Shown here: positions 36,885 through 49,254 of the stretch, one piece after another
How the letters are laid out: the number at the start of each line of letters is the position of its first letter
Position numbering within the stretch: the stretch's first letter is position 1
Assembly (NCBI GenBank): GCA_021018815.1
Contig: JAITYX010000030.1
Coordinates: 1,379,001 to 1,443,000 of the forward strand
DNA length: 64,000 nt
Origin: Talinum fruticosum
Taxonomy: Eukaryota > Streptophyta > Magnoliopsida > Caryophyllales > Talinaceae
Direction of reading: 5' to 3'
Made by a program: the position numbers and the translations under genes
Notes under the pieces: generated by a model
Told to the model about the DNA's origin: nothing
Databases searched by the model: none
Seen by the model: only the letters and a program-made list of their open reading frames with translations

Positions 36885-39800
36885 TCAGATTGCTTTGACT
36901 GTTTCTCGAACCAAAGAAAGTTTAGCCAGAAGCCCACAGAGCTGAAGATAAGAACCCACACCATCACAGATTCTCATATGGGCAAAACCGGTTTCCTGCA
37001 AATACAAGGAAAGAAATCAGCCCTAACAAGGAAACAGGGTTCACCACAAGATAGGAATTGGTTATAATGCAAAACATAGATTGTACCTTCATGAACTCCA
37101 ACTTCAAATACTCGGGCATGTCATAGTTTTTAACAACACGGAAAAGAGTTGTAATTATGTCAGTAGGGGAGTAACCCAAATCATAAAGCTGCTTCAACCC
37201 AGAACAAGCATCATCAAACTTCCCTCCGAGAACATTGCGGATCATATTCTTAACGTGCAAAGGGTGAGGCTGATCACAGACCTGAGAGCCACCAGGTAGT
37301 GAGCAATACAAAGAGATCTTCAAACTTTTTAAGTATAAAAGAAGTAACTATCATCGTTTTTCAGCTTTAACCTTGAAAACATTTTCCTGGTTGACAAATC
37401 GGAATCCACTGTAAGTAGCCTGCAAATTATTCAGCGCTTGCCTCATATCACCATCAGCAGTGAAGACTATGGCTTCAAGACCTTCTGGGACATAGGGAAC
37501 CTTCATTTGCCAAACATGAGCAAAAGAGTTTTCAGTAATTGCCAATTGATACACCAGTATAAAGAATTTGTAGAAATGGGATTCCCCAACTGACACATGG
37601 GAACACGATTGGCAATTTCCAAGCATTCATGATATCTTCCATTTGTGCAGCTTACAAAGAGCTGAGCTTATTGCAACATAACCAGCTAGATCACTTAGCA
37701 GGATTGATGATATCAACGTAATTATAAGAGCCTACTTGAAAGAGAAAGAACAGCATCCTGAAACATTTAAGGGTCCTACACTACAGCCAGCTGAATTTAT
37801 TACACAATAAAAAGTCAAGCTAAACTAAAAAGACGTGGTGCACTTGGCCACGAGAACAATCCAGTATAATAAGTTTTGTAGATAACAGACTAGTGTGAAA
37901 CATAGTGCAAAAGCTCACCAGCTGAGCAATTCAGTACATGTAGAATCACCGCAATAAAGGTGAACCAGGATGAAACAATGGACTCAATCAACAGAACAGC
38001 ATTTCCACTATTTAGCAGTAAGTTTGCAACATCCTCCCCCCAAAAAAAAAAAAAAAGGGCGAGACTCCATGTATGAATGTGCATATGAATTTACACATTT
38101 GGGCCAATAATAAATATGGTCAATCCAACCCTCTCAGCATATGTAAGCAACAGGAACGCAGGACAGTATTGCTGGTATGTTCACTGGTCACCACAGTATG
38201 TAAGCCAATAAGCTTGCTAATCAAGAACAATGATCTTGATGCAATGCTTAACAGTAAGGACTAAGGAACGCAGGAAAGACAAAAAGAAGAAACTGTTAAA
38301 TTTAAACAGGAACAATTCCTCCAACATACAACAAACAAAAGAAGAGAATGCATCTTCAATGTTATATCCAACAGGAAAATTTTATCAAAAACAAATGACT
38401 TAATTTACCTAAAGTTACAACTTACAACAATGTCCATTAAACAAAAAAAAATATTTTCGAATTTACCATCACAAGAAACACAAAGCAGCCTCGTTTTCCA
38501 TCAGCAACCAAGAATATGTAAATAGAACTAAATAACAGATAACAAAGAATATGTACACAGCAGTCAAACATGCACCTACAGAAGTAAAGAATAGCTACCT
38601 TCTCAGCATCAATGACCACCATAAGACGACCAAGGATCTCTTGATCTGACAACCTTGAGAAGCGCACCAAGGCACATCTACTTTGAATAGGCTCGATAAT
38701 TTTGGAAGAAGTATTGCAAGCAAGAGCAAAGCGGGTGGTGTTTGAGTATATTTCCATTGTCCTCCTTAATGCCTGCTGAGCTCCAGATGTCATACTGTTT
38801 CAACCCCAAAGTATCCAAGATTCAACAAATAAACAAGGACAAATCCCAAGCTGGAATATAGTAAAGGGAAAACAAAATATGAAGCAGAAATCAGAAAACC
38901 CAAATTCAAATGTTACCTGTCTGCTTCGTCCAATATTATTATCTTGTGTCGCCCAGGTGGCAAAGTGACTTTCTTCTGGGCAAACATCTTGATTTTGTTC
39001 CTTACAACATCTATTCCTCTATAAAAGAAAATGATTTTGAAAGGAAATATTTACCAAGAAGGAAGCTCATAAAGTAGCAATAAGTCTTATAGAGTGCACT
39101 GATTGCAGTCGTTAGGGTACCTATCATCTGAAGCATTCAACTCCAAAACACCTTCCTTGCAATTTGGTCCTAAAAGTTCGTGTGCAAGAGCTAGTATGCT
39201 TGTTGTTTTTCCAGTACCTGGAGGACCCTGAATATAAAGTAGAGTTTATCAAATTTGAGCATAAATCCCATAAGTCAAAAACTAAAGCCAGAATCTTTCA
39301 GTACTACACAGTGTCTTAGGGCATTAGGAAAACCACTACCCATAGATAGACAGCATGTAGCCTCCAGGTAATATGATCATCTTATGCACCAACACTCACA
39401 AAGAGCGTTTGAAACTTCTAAACCCAAACCCACCCATCCCCTCAAAGAGAGAGAGAGAGAGGATGGGGGGTTCCATTTTCCCATTTTCCAAACTCACAAA
39501 ATTAACCAGTGATATAGTTCTCTGTGACTGTGACCCTTCCTCAATTTTCACTGGGTTAGGGTTTTAAATCCACAGAACCCTAATTTACAAATCAAAGCAA
39601 ATTTGTCACTAGTAACACCAACACATACAAAACATATCAAAATTTCAGATGAAAGTCAAAAATTTTCACAATATCATTTCGACCGCATCAAACTCACTGC
39701 TATGAGGACGATAGTCAGTAGAACTAAATGGCCAAGTGAAAATTGCACAAAAGTAAAACGAGGGAATATATAACAGCAAGAAAGAGAAAATTCACATAAT

Positions 39801-40176
39801 CTATCAGAAAACCAACTGATCAAGAACGCATGAGAACAACAGATAGCTCCAATCGGGGAACTAAACCCAAAAAATCCCCATTAGAGAAAAATGGCGGGAA
39901 ACAGGAAAGCAGCGAAGAACACGACAACATGAGAAGAACCGAATCACAATGTGATTAATTCCTGTAATTTCCATAAAACAAGATGGACTTTGAGAGGTTA
40001 AATTGAAGTTGGGAAAAATTACGCACAGCCAAGATGAGATTGGGCATGTTGCCGTCGCGAGCAATGACTTGGAGGCGGGAGACGGCGTCTTCGTTGCCGA
40101 CGATGTCGGATACTTTGGTGGGTCTGTACTTCTCTACCCATGGTATGTCGTAGCCACTGCTGGAGGAAGACGCCAT
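36885..40176 (-). CDS. RFC2: Replication factor C subunit 2 (clamp loader small subunit)
   Basis: RFC2 is an AAA+ subunit of the nuclear clamp loader that places PCNA on primed DNA. Seven exons on the minus strand: 40027-40176, 39121-39227, 38917-39018, 38599-38794, 37372-37500, 37087-37281, 36885-36995, giving 329 aa with every phase closing. The protein starts [19 protein letters not shown]. It carries the Walker A motif GPPGTGKTT (Lys57), [15 protein letters not shown], Walker B ILDEADSM, sensor 1 ALACNTS, the SRC arginine-finger motif in [13 protein letters not shown], and sensor 2 region [11 protein letters not shown]. Sequence and length fit RFC2 rather than RFC3-5. Intron 1 carries a consensus E2F site and a telo-box, consistent with S-phase expression. 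In Arabidopsis RFC2 (At1g63160) adjoins the same RING gene type (At1g63170), as here. Confidence 0.96.
39553..39565 (-). promoter_or_regulatory. Telo-box-like AAACCCTAACCC in RFC2 intron 1
   Basis: Read on the RFC2 coding strand the site is AAAACCCTAACCC, nearly two plant telomere units. Telo-boxes occur in plant replication genes such as PCNA. Here it lies in the first intron, about 460 bases after exon 1. Confidence 0.4.
39893..39901 (-). promoter_or_regulatory. E2F consensus site (TTTCCCGCC) in RFC2 intron 1
   Basis: GGCGGGAAA on the plus strand is TTTCCCGCC on the coding strand, an exact E2F/DP consensus. It lies about 125 bases after exon 1. Many plant replication genes are E2F targets, so the gene identity supports the site. 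Binding is not shown by sequence. Confidence 0.55.
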
Positions 40177-41605
40177 TGCTAATCGCTCCTCTTCTGCCCT
40201 CTTCAAGCCTTCCGCCTCTCTCTCTCACACACACTCTCTCTCTCTACTGTTAGGCCTGGCGCGGATTCAAGGGTTTTCTCCTGCCCAAGTACCAGTGTAC
40301 CACTACCATATGATTTCACGTTTTCCCTCCCTTTTTTTCCTTTTCCTTTTTTTTAGCAGGTAAGTTTAAACAAAATAGCTTAGTACGATTTTGTGAAAAT
40401 TATTTGCGGCTCCAAAGTTTTAAAATTTACTATGAGGTATTATTTATTTTGTATAATTAATTGGGAAGATAATCTGGGAGAATTTTATAAATTTCTGACA
40501 ATTTAAAAATTTATTTTAAGTGATTTATAAAATTTTTCTGGATTATCTCCCTTAAATTAATTACACATAATTAAATAGTACTTAATAGTAAACTTCGAAA
40601 AATTCGGGGTATGTAAATAGTTTTTTAACAAAATTGTGGTCACCTCATGCTATTTTTTTGCTCATGATTTAGAGGATGATTATATGAAGAGGAAATTGAG
40701 CAAAGTGGATCAGCTTCTAGTATGGTTGACCCATTAACAAAGTAGAATAAATTATATTGTGATCGGCTTATTAATGAAGTGGGTAATTGAGCTTTTTCAT
40801 ATAAATATATAGGTTGAATTAGGTCAATCCGATATTGATATGCTTTTATTTCGTTTCAAAATTGGGCAAATATGCATAGAGATTTCCTTATGATATTATT
40901 TATCATCTACAAAATGTTGTTAATAAGTAAACTTTATTTTTTTTATCATTAATAAGCTCAAAAAAATTAAAGAAAACGAGACATTAATTGATACTTATAG
41001 AGCACCGCAACTTTTTATGGACAAATAATTCTCCCAAATAAAGAGAAAATATAAGACTACCTAACTTTAACAAAGTGACTTTGTTTCGGCTAGATAATGT
41101 GAATCAAAATCACCTACTTAGAATATTAAACTCCACTCTAAAATTGATAATCCACCTCGTATTATACCTTGTATTAAAATAGAACGTCAATAGTTAGGGG
41201 TGAAAAGTTATTCCGCCTATAATTTCTTGCGCAAGTTCGATCATCGAAGACCACTTCGCCTCCACAAGCTGGAGCTCAGAGTGTTGACCACCAAGGTATA
41301 ATAAGTAAACTTTATTAAATATAATATATAAATTAATTCGATTAAAATAGGAGCGTAATTATACCAAAAAATAAAGTTAATTAACCTTTTATCTTTTAGG
41401 GAATTTTTTTTAAATTTATAACATAAGGTATTATGAGTTTATTTTTTAAACCCTTTAATATGTGAATTAATTTTAAGGTATCCGAGGTACGGTGATTTTA
41501 TTTTTTTAACCATTTGGATAGTCAAATAGGCATGAACTATGTAAATAATATCTTTACCCCTATTTTATATAGATAACAAGAGCAAATTAAAAATGGATAT
41601 TTCTT

Positions 41606-41608
<3 letters not shown>

Positions 41609-41648
<40 letters not shown>
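41609..41648. repeat. (TA)n microsatellite beside the foldback element
   Basis: About twenty TA units end 28 bases before the left arm of the foldback. Confidence 0.95.
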
Positions 41649-41652
<4 letters not shown>

Positions 41653-41676
41653 CCACAAATATTTATTTATTTTTTT

Positions 41677-42449
41677 GTCTCCTCCTAATTTTTAATAAAA
41701 TAAATAAATTAATTTAAAAACGAGATTTTGTTTATATAAAATTCATCATTTATTTCATGGACAATGAAATTTCACATGCTTAGAGATAAAATTTTTCTCT
41801 TTGAATGTTTAATACAATAACCCCATGTATAAAATGAATAGGTGCTCCTGAAATAAGGATAGTCATAGTTAATTTACATTAATAAAGATGTATATATAAA
41901 ATAGATAACATAACTATATACACTTTATCCTGCAAATGATGAACTATTTTCCCCAAAATATACATTCATGCCTCCAAAAGGTAAAAACTCGTCAAGGTAT
42001 AACTTTAAATTTAACGCTCAATCATGTTTAATCATGTATATCTTCTATCTACATTAATAAATAGAAACTCACTTTCAAAGGCACCTTATCACACTTTCTT
42101 TCCTTATATTTTAAAAGGGTAATATTTTTAGGAGAGACAATCATAGAGTTATTTCGGACATGAATGCATATTTTGGTCAAATATAACTCATCATTTACCA
42201 TAAAAAGTTTATATAATTACATTATATAATAATGTGATTTAACTATGACTATCTTTCATTCTCAAAAACTTACTTATTTTATATCATGGGTTATTTTATT
42301 AAAAAGTTGAAGAGGATAATTTTTGTTTTAATTAAGCTTATGTAATTACATAATTTATGTAATGAACATTCAAAGGAATTTTATAAACAAGCAAAAGTCT
42401 CCTTTTTTTAATTAATTTATTTATTTTATTAAAAAAGCTAGGAGGAGAC
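41677..42449. repeat. Foldback element: two inverted arms of about 290 bp with a 188-bp spacer
   Basis: The left arm (41677-41970) and the reverse complement of the right arm (42159-42449) follow the same order. Both begin GTCTCCTCCTA, continue through AATAAAATAAATAAATTAAT, AATAACCC with ATAAAAT, and GATAGTCATAGTTAA, then end CCAAAATAT(A/G)CATTCATG. Small indels separate these blocks. A transcript would fold into a long hairpin. It could be a MITE-type foldback or a source of small RNAs. It has no coding capacity. Confidence 0.7.
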
Positions 42450-43645
42450 GAGAGAGAACCATCAAATAAATAATTGGAGGAATTTTATATAAACAAAAGA
42501 AGTCTCATTTTTTAATTTGCTTTTCTTATTTAAAATTAAGGATAAAAATGTCATTTATATAATTAATATCTTTTTTTTTTTATAAAGATGATATCTTTCA
42601 CTACCAAACTAAAGAAATTAGCTCAATTTTACATCCACCATAAGGAAGGGTCTATCCCAAGCTTTATGGCACGTCCGCAAGTAAGTACTCTATATCTTTC
42701 CTTTTCTTACGGATTTTTCATAGATAAATAAGTTTACTTTTGATCAAATACAAACAAGGTTGCGGTAATTTCCTTTGCACTCTTCTATTTCATCCTAAAT
42801 ACACTATGATTTCGTTCTTCCCATATGCAATACACAATTACATAGAAACAAAGTAAATTAACTTTTGTTGTTGTCTTGGATAAGCCTTGTTTGTTGTCTT
42901 GAAGGAAATTGCTTAAGCCGAGGATCAAATTTCAAGGGGCATTTTTGGGAGACAAATGGACACTCCATCACTCTGAAAAATACAGTGTTACAAGTGGATA
43001 TAATTGGCTAAGTGGGAACATTAAGAGGATGCAGAACACTCAACTCATATGGAATAAATACAACATTCCAAACACATAATTTATGCTTATGGATGATATT
43101 GTAGGGCATGTTACTTACAAAATGATAAGCTGTAAAATATGAATATATCGGTTAATCATCGCTTGCTCACTTTGCTTCGATTGTGCAGAAACACATGATC
43201 ACCTATCATTTTAATGTACAGTAGTAAGTTAGAGTGTAATCCTAAATGTTATAACCGCAATGAGAGCTAAGATGCAAATTACTTCACCCCAAAATATAAT
43301 TCATATCTTTTTAACATTGCAGAAAGTTAATAAAATAAACTAATTATAACTCAGATACCTTAAAATAAATTTACATAACATAAAATAAATAAAAAAATTC
43401 ATCGTAGTTCAAGGTAAAAAAAGAGATAAAAAATTCGGAAAAAACCGAGAGTGATCGTAATGAAAAAACAGTTTTTAAATAAATAAAAATTCCCCTCGTG
43501 AACAAATAGTTATAGGAAAAAAAATACACGACAAGAAAGAGAAGTGCTCGCTCGCAACGCCACAGCACTACACGGTACACCCTTCGCCGGACGAAAACTC
43601 GCTGTAAGCATTTTGCCACCCCAAGGTGACGTCGTTTCTCGCCAT

Positions 43646-46600
43646 ATGGCGAGCATCGACGGAACACCGCTTCTTTCCTCCACCACATCAGCCGCTTCCG
43701 CCGCCGCAGAGCCATCTCCCTCAATCCGTGCGCTCCGGCAGGCGGCGCGGATGATACGGCGGGCCAGCAGAGGGCTGAGGGAGCCTTCGGTGGCCGTGAG
43801 AGAGACGGCGGCTCAGGAGATTGAGGACCGCCAAGACGACTGGGCTTACTCTTTCCCCGTCGTCGCTCTCGACGCCGCCTGGAACTTCGCTTTTGTCGCT
43901 GCTGCCGTCGCCGCCCTCTTTCTCACATACTCCCACTCCCCTCGCCTTCCGTTGCGAATTTGGATTGCTGGTTATGTCTTCCAGTGTGTCTTTCATGTCG
44001 TTTGCGTCTCCGTGGAGTATCGTCGCCGTCGTAGGCAGGGTCAGGACTCGCCGCTCTTGCTAGAGCGTTATGGTTATGGAGAGGAATCAAGGTATCTCTC
44101 TCTTTCTCTGAACGAGTTCAGTTAGCTATAGCATGATTGTACAGTTTAGGAATGGTTTTGTCATATTAACTTTGCTGGCTACTACTGTTCTGCAACTATT
44201 CTCATTGAATACCACTTCATAGTTCTTGTGCAGTTGTGCTTTGGAATTGAAGCTTAAAGAGTTTGAGAAATTTCTCTTTCTGTAGTGATGAAGAATTGAA
44301 GATTCATGAATGAATGTGACTATGAGTCTATTGAATGTCCCAACTTGTTAATAATAAAGTGTATTAAGGTTTGAAATGTAATTGTTTTCAATTTTTTTTA
44401 ATGTTTATGAGCTAACAAATGTCCAAGGGTGGGGTGTTAATGGGTTTCATTTTTGGGAGGTGTTTTTGGTCTTCGTAGTGCCGTATACAAATTTCCATTG
44501 ATCAAGAATTAGGTCAATTATTGCAGCTCTTGGTCACTTTCATGTGATTTGTAGCTTATAAGTTGTTTTCCAGTGTGAGGGTGTTCTTTTGGGATGATCT
44601 AGAGGGCTTCATGTATTGTCCATGGTGATTTTGTGCTGTACTAGCTTTGCGATAATGATTATGATGATGTGGAGAATACCAGAAAAGGGACAGATTTTGT
44701 GATAGGTGGCACAATTTTCGAGGAGAAATTTAAGAAGTGAGTTTCATCTGTAGTGGGGTGTGAGTTAGCTTCGGCTTTTGGGAGAGAAATATTTATTAGA
44801 GCCAGTGACTTGGCTGATGCTTGATCGTGCAGGCGCTCAGGAAGAGGATGGGGGAATTGAAACATTGAGATGAAGGTTAAGTAGGAATGCTGCTATTTTG
44901 ATAATGCTGCTTTTGTTCACTGATATGGGAATAGTATTTTGAATAAGCTGTTTGCATATGGCTCTTTTGAGATTTAATCATTTTATCTCTCTTTATTTTA
45001 GCTTTTAACCTTGTAAATGATGATACTTAACCAATCATGGTAATGATTGTGGTGGATACATCTTTTGAACATGATAGCATGAATGCCTGTCATCATTTGT
45101 CAAAAGTGGTTGAATATTTTCTTTTTTTAGAAAAAAATGTAGAAAGAAAAGATTCATATTGCGACATTATGCCATGAGTGATTTCCTCCTCTTCTAATTT
45201 TTGGAGTTGTAGCATGATAATATTATTGACATTCTGTTCGTCCATTGCATATAATTTCCTTTTCAGTGTTCTGATGAGACATTTAGAATCTGCAAATACG
45301 ATGTTTTCATTTATCTGGTGGGTAATCGGATTTTACTGGATATTTATTGGTGGGCGTGCCTTGCAACAAGACTCCCGACACTCTACTGGTATGTCCTGAT
45401 TTGGATCTGTCATTATGCTGCAATTCTGAGTTGTGATGTCTTCTGTTATAATATATGTTTACTATCTTATTTGGCTTGCAGGCTTTGTATAGCTTTCCTA
45501 GTACTCGATCTGTTCTTCGTCATGTTTTGTGTGGCCTTGGCATCTGTGATTGCGGCTGCTGTTTGTTGCTGCCTTCCATGCATTATTGCTATCTTATATG
45601 TCTTGGCAGATCGGGTAATCTTGCGCTTATTTTTTACTACCATCTTTGTGTTTATTTTATTTTCCAAAACCTGCTTATTCTGTTTGCATGAGTCATTTTG
45701 TTGGGCAAGTGAGATTGACTGGTTGGCTTTGACATCTTTTCTGGTATAATGTTGCCAATTATCGATACTGCACCATCATTACAATCTGGTCTGCTGTGGC
45801 TTCTTGTAGAATTAAGTGATACATCAATGCTAGCGACTTTGTTTATGAAGACATGATTGGGTGAGTACAAACAAGCAAACAAAGGGCCTTATTTATGAGG
45901 AAAGAAATCAATACAAGTTAGGACATTAGTCTAAGGTGAGCTAATTGTTCCTCTCAATATGCGAAATAATGATTCGCTAAAAGAAATGTCATATAAATTC
46001 TCTGGAAGCATGTGTCCAAAGGAAGCCTAGACAATCAACCTTTGTAACCTGAAGATTTACATAATCAACAGCTTTCTAGAATTCCAATTCAGTTGAATTG
46101 TATAACATGTCGAGATTCTGAAAGAGTTCCTAACATTATTTTACAAGTAATTCACTTTTGTAGTAATTGGCCTGGTTCGAATGATTTGGCAACCAATTCC
46201 CTTTGGTTGGTCTTGAGTCTTGATAGTCTCTCCTGGGAGCCTTTGAGGTCATTCATGTCCCTCCTCCTTTGAGGCCATTCATGTCCCTCCTCCATTCTCT
46301 CAGTAGCTTGATTTTTAGTTTTTCATTTAGTCACTTGTATCCACAGTTCTTCAAGTTCACAAATTCCTCAAGAACCAAAAGTTTATACTGTGCTCCAATT
46401 CTTATAATGTGTCATACTTCAAAAATCCCCACAGTTTCGCCTAGATTGGCCGCTCATATCTGAGAAGATTCGCTCATGATGCTATGCTACGTTTTAGAGT
46501 CAAATCCCTAAATCCTAATTCCTTGCCCGGATAGCTATCGAGGCATAGTTATGTGTCTCGTCTATTTGATGTATGCTTGTCAACTTTCATGAGCCAAGAC

Positions 46601-49254
46601 ACGAGGAGTTATTTCACATGTTGCCCTGAAATCTATCTCGCCTATATGTTCCAAGTTTTTCGTTAAAGGTTTTAACACAATGCTGATTTAGAAATTTGAA
46701 AACACCACAAGTCGCCTTACCTTTAGTTGAGAAGGGGACAGGGAGAGCATATTGTCCTGCCCTTTGTCATCGTATTCACTGTGCAGTAGCTCCATTCTGA
46801 AGCAAGAATCTGCTAGCTTCATGCTGTCACCCCCTGAGATAACTATAGGCTGCTACTTTTAGCAACATCGTTGCTAAGTTGGCTATTCTGGTTTTTTCTC
46901 AATTTACAGCTTTGGCATATGCAGTGACATTTGTGGCAGCTTTTAAATGTTGCCAATCTTCTTTTTTTTTTTTTTTTTTGAAAAAGAAAAATATTAGCCA
47001 TGCTTTGTATGATGGGTTGATGACTAAGGCTACTATTGTTGTTGAAGTAGGGGGAGCATCCAAAGAAGATATTGAATTGTTGCCGAAGTATACATTCCAC
47101 TGGATTGGCTGTGAGGAGAAAATTAGCGAAGAGGCCCCAGGTCCATGTGGAGGTATAATGAAGGAGTGTGGAACAAATAGCCCCTTTGAACGTAGATTAA
47201 CTGCTGAAAATGCGGTAAATTAGGCTACTTATTTTTTTGTTTTTCTTCACCTCATATCTTCCACTCTCCATTATTTATGCTCTTCACCTGTATATTTAAT
47301 GTTGAGTTAATTTCCCAAAACCACTCTGTTCTTTTGGTGTGATAATTATGCATCCCAACATAGAACAATAGAACCGCTCCTCGGGCCATGCCAATGACTT
47401 CCATTCCAGGCATGACATCACTGCACACAGAGGGTTTAGTAATAGCCTCCCTACCTTCCCACACACAGTTCCTGTCCTCCAATTTATATATATATTTTTT
47501 TCAAGATAGATAATGACAATTGAGAAATTAGAATGAACATATGGAAGTGTCTATAAACTGCATACGTCTTGTGCTCCTACAGTCCTACTGCTTGATGTGC
47601 CACTGGCAGTATCCAGGTTTGGTAACTGGGTGGTCAGTATTCCCTTGGGAAGAACATGTGGTTTTTTCTTGGCTGATTAATGGAGCGTTCTTTGGAATTC
47701 TTTTGGTTTTTATAGATTTACAGTCAAAGCATCCGTTCTTGTGGTAATATGGAAGAGAAATTTTGATGGTCTGTAGGAATACGGATTGATGGAAATGTAT
47801 GAGAAGTATGGTTTTGTTTCTTATTATTTTTTAATGGGAACAAATTGAGGACCGAAAGCAGTTTTTGAATTCTTCTTAGCATATATTGGACAATGTGCAA
47901 AACTTTCTTATAGAGAGAGGCAGAGAGGGTGGAAGTTAAAAGTTTTTAAGGTACCCCACCCCCTTCCTTTTGGAATTATTCAGACACTCGCGACTGCTTT
48001 GTGATTATGTGGTGGAATCTGATTTGATAGACCATAGTCTTGGCCTTGCCGGCAGCGTGGGTCTTACGAGTTTTAGATAAATACAGTCTTAAATTTGATG
48101 AGTAGGAATAGAGAAATAATGACATTTGGAGCCTCTGTCAAGGAGCTCATCAGAAATATAGGATAGAAAATCGTGGGTGGTTCTTATGACAATGAAAGGA
48201 CAAAAAGGAGGTTTTGTAGTAGAATGAAGATCATGAAAATTACTTAAAAAAGAGGCTAAAGTTAATTGACTCTGAGACACATGAAATTTTGTTATATTAC
48301 AAACTGGTGAAAATAGAAGCAAAGAAATATCAAACATGGCCAGGTCAGAGGCATCTATTGGAGATTACTGCATAAGCGAAAGGATAGTTATGTATCTGGC
48401 TTAAAAATGCTATGGAAGAGAGAACAAGGGACTTTTGAAGTGCATCATGCTGTGGAGAACAAGATGTGCCACTGTTCAGGCCGACAAAGTTGGAGTTCTG
48501 TCTGTGGTCTTTGTACTGCAAATGGAGACAACCCTGTTTTTGGATGGCCTCGAATGAGACTATGAGAATACAGCCTTAGGTTTATCTTATGTCCGTGTTT
48601 CGCGAGAGAAGTGAAAGGCACTAGGAATGGAACAATGCTCAGTTCAGAGTACGGACCTGATCCTTGTAAAAGCTCTAAGCTTGGAGACGTTTTAACATGT
48701 TTAACATAACTATCCGGACAAACTCTCTACCATTGGATACAAGAACCAAGGGTGTAATCGTTCATGGCTTTTAAGCTTATAAAAAGGTCATCTAGGAATG
48801 AGGAGGCATGCATCTCTGCCAACCAATTCAGTTTCATGCTTAACACATGACGTTAATCTTACAAGATCGGCACGAGGGCATTCGTAGAAGTTAGCAAGTG
48901 GGTAGCTATTGACTTATGCCCTTTTGTTCTTATGCTCTTCGTGTCAAAATATTGTCATTAAGAAACTTACCAGACTGACTTAAATTTCCAATTTTCTGTT
49001 CCCAATAAACCTAAACTTCTAATATGTCAATATAGGGGATGCTCAATACTAACACGGTTTTTGATATCCCTCCCTTTTTGTAGGAGTGTTGCATTTGCCT
49101 GTCATCATATGAGGACGGCATTGAGCTAAGGGAGCTCCCTTGTAGCCACCATTTTCACTGCGCGTGTGTGGACAAATGGTTATACATCAACTCTACTTGC
49201 CCACTTTGCAAGTACGACATATCAAAGCGCCACCGTCGAGATGAAGAAGTCTAG
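43646..49254 (+). CDS. Membrane RING-H2 E3 ubiquitin ligase (At1g63170/At1g12760/At4g11680 type)
   Basis: This multi-spanning membrane protein has a cytosolic C-terminal RING finger that recruits an E2 for ubiquitin transfer. Five exons: 43646-44091, 45267-45388, 45482-45614, 47051-47214, 49084-49254, about 345 aa. Hydrophobic segments: about residues 70-92, 100-120, the [12 protein letters not shown] segment in exon 2, and the long [27 protein letters not shown] region in exon 3. Exon 5 is the RING: CCIC, then a 15-residue spacer, [20 protein letters not shown] (C3H2C3). Two frame breaks are visible. In exon 2, GACTCCCGACACTC should read D-S-P-T-L-Y-W but lacks a C at 45374-45376. The exon 3/4 junction lacks a G (CGG|gt and ag|GGGGAGCA do not join in phase before ASKEDIE). 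Exon order and RING are otherwise perfect, so errors are likelier than decay. Introns 3 and 4 exceed 1.4 kb. Confidence 0.9.
46240..46292 (+). repeat. 26-bp tandem duplication in RING gene intron 3
   Basis: The unit CTTTGAGG(T/C)CATTCATGTC is repeated twice with one substitution. Confidence 0.8.

Larger units (their letters stand above)
40177..43645. other. 3.5-kb divergent spacer between RFC2 and the RING gene
   Basis: Both genes start at the edges, so both promoters lie here: CT-rich leader at 40215-40250 for RFC2, and a GC-richer stretch from about 43540 for the RING gene. The middle is very AT-rich and holds a (TA)n tract (41609-41648) and a long inverted repeat (41677-42449). I see no gene. 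Confidence 0.6.

Noticed and set aside
43544..43645. Earlier in-frame start region for the RING protein
   Set aside because: The family begins [14 protein letters not shown] at 43646; the preceding residues are not conserved in type and begin from a non-ATG codon.
48862..48875. TCGGCACGAGG, identical to part of a common cDNA cloning adapter
   Set aside because: About ten bases inside a normal intron with no cloning context; chance is sufficient, and the gene is clearly genomic because introns are present.
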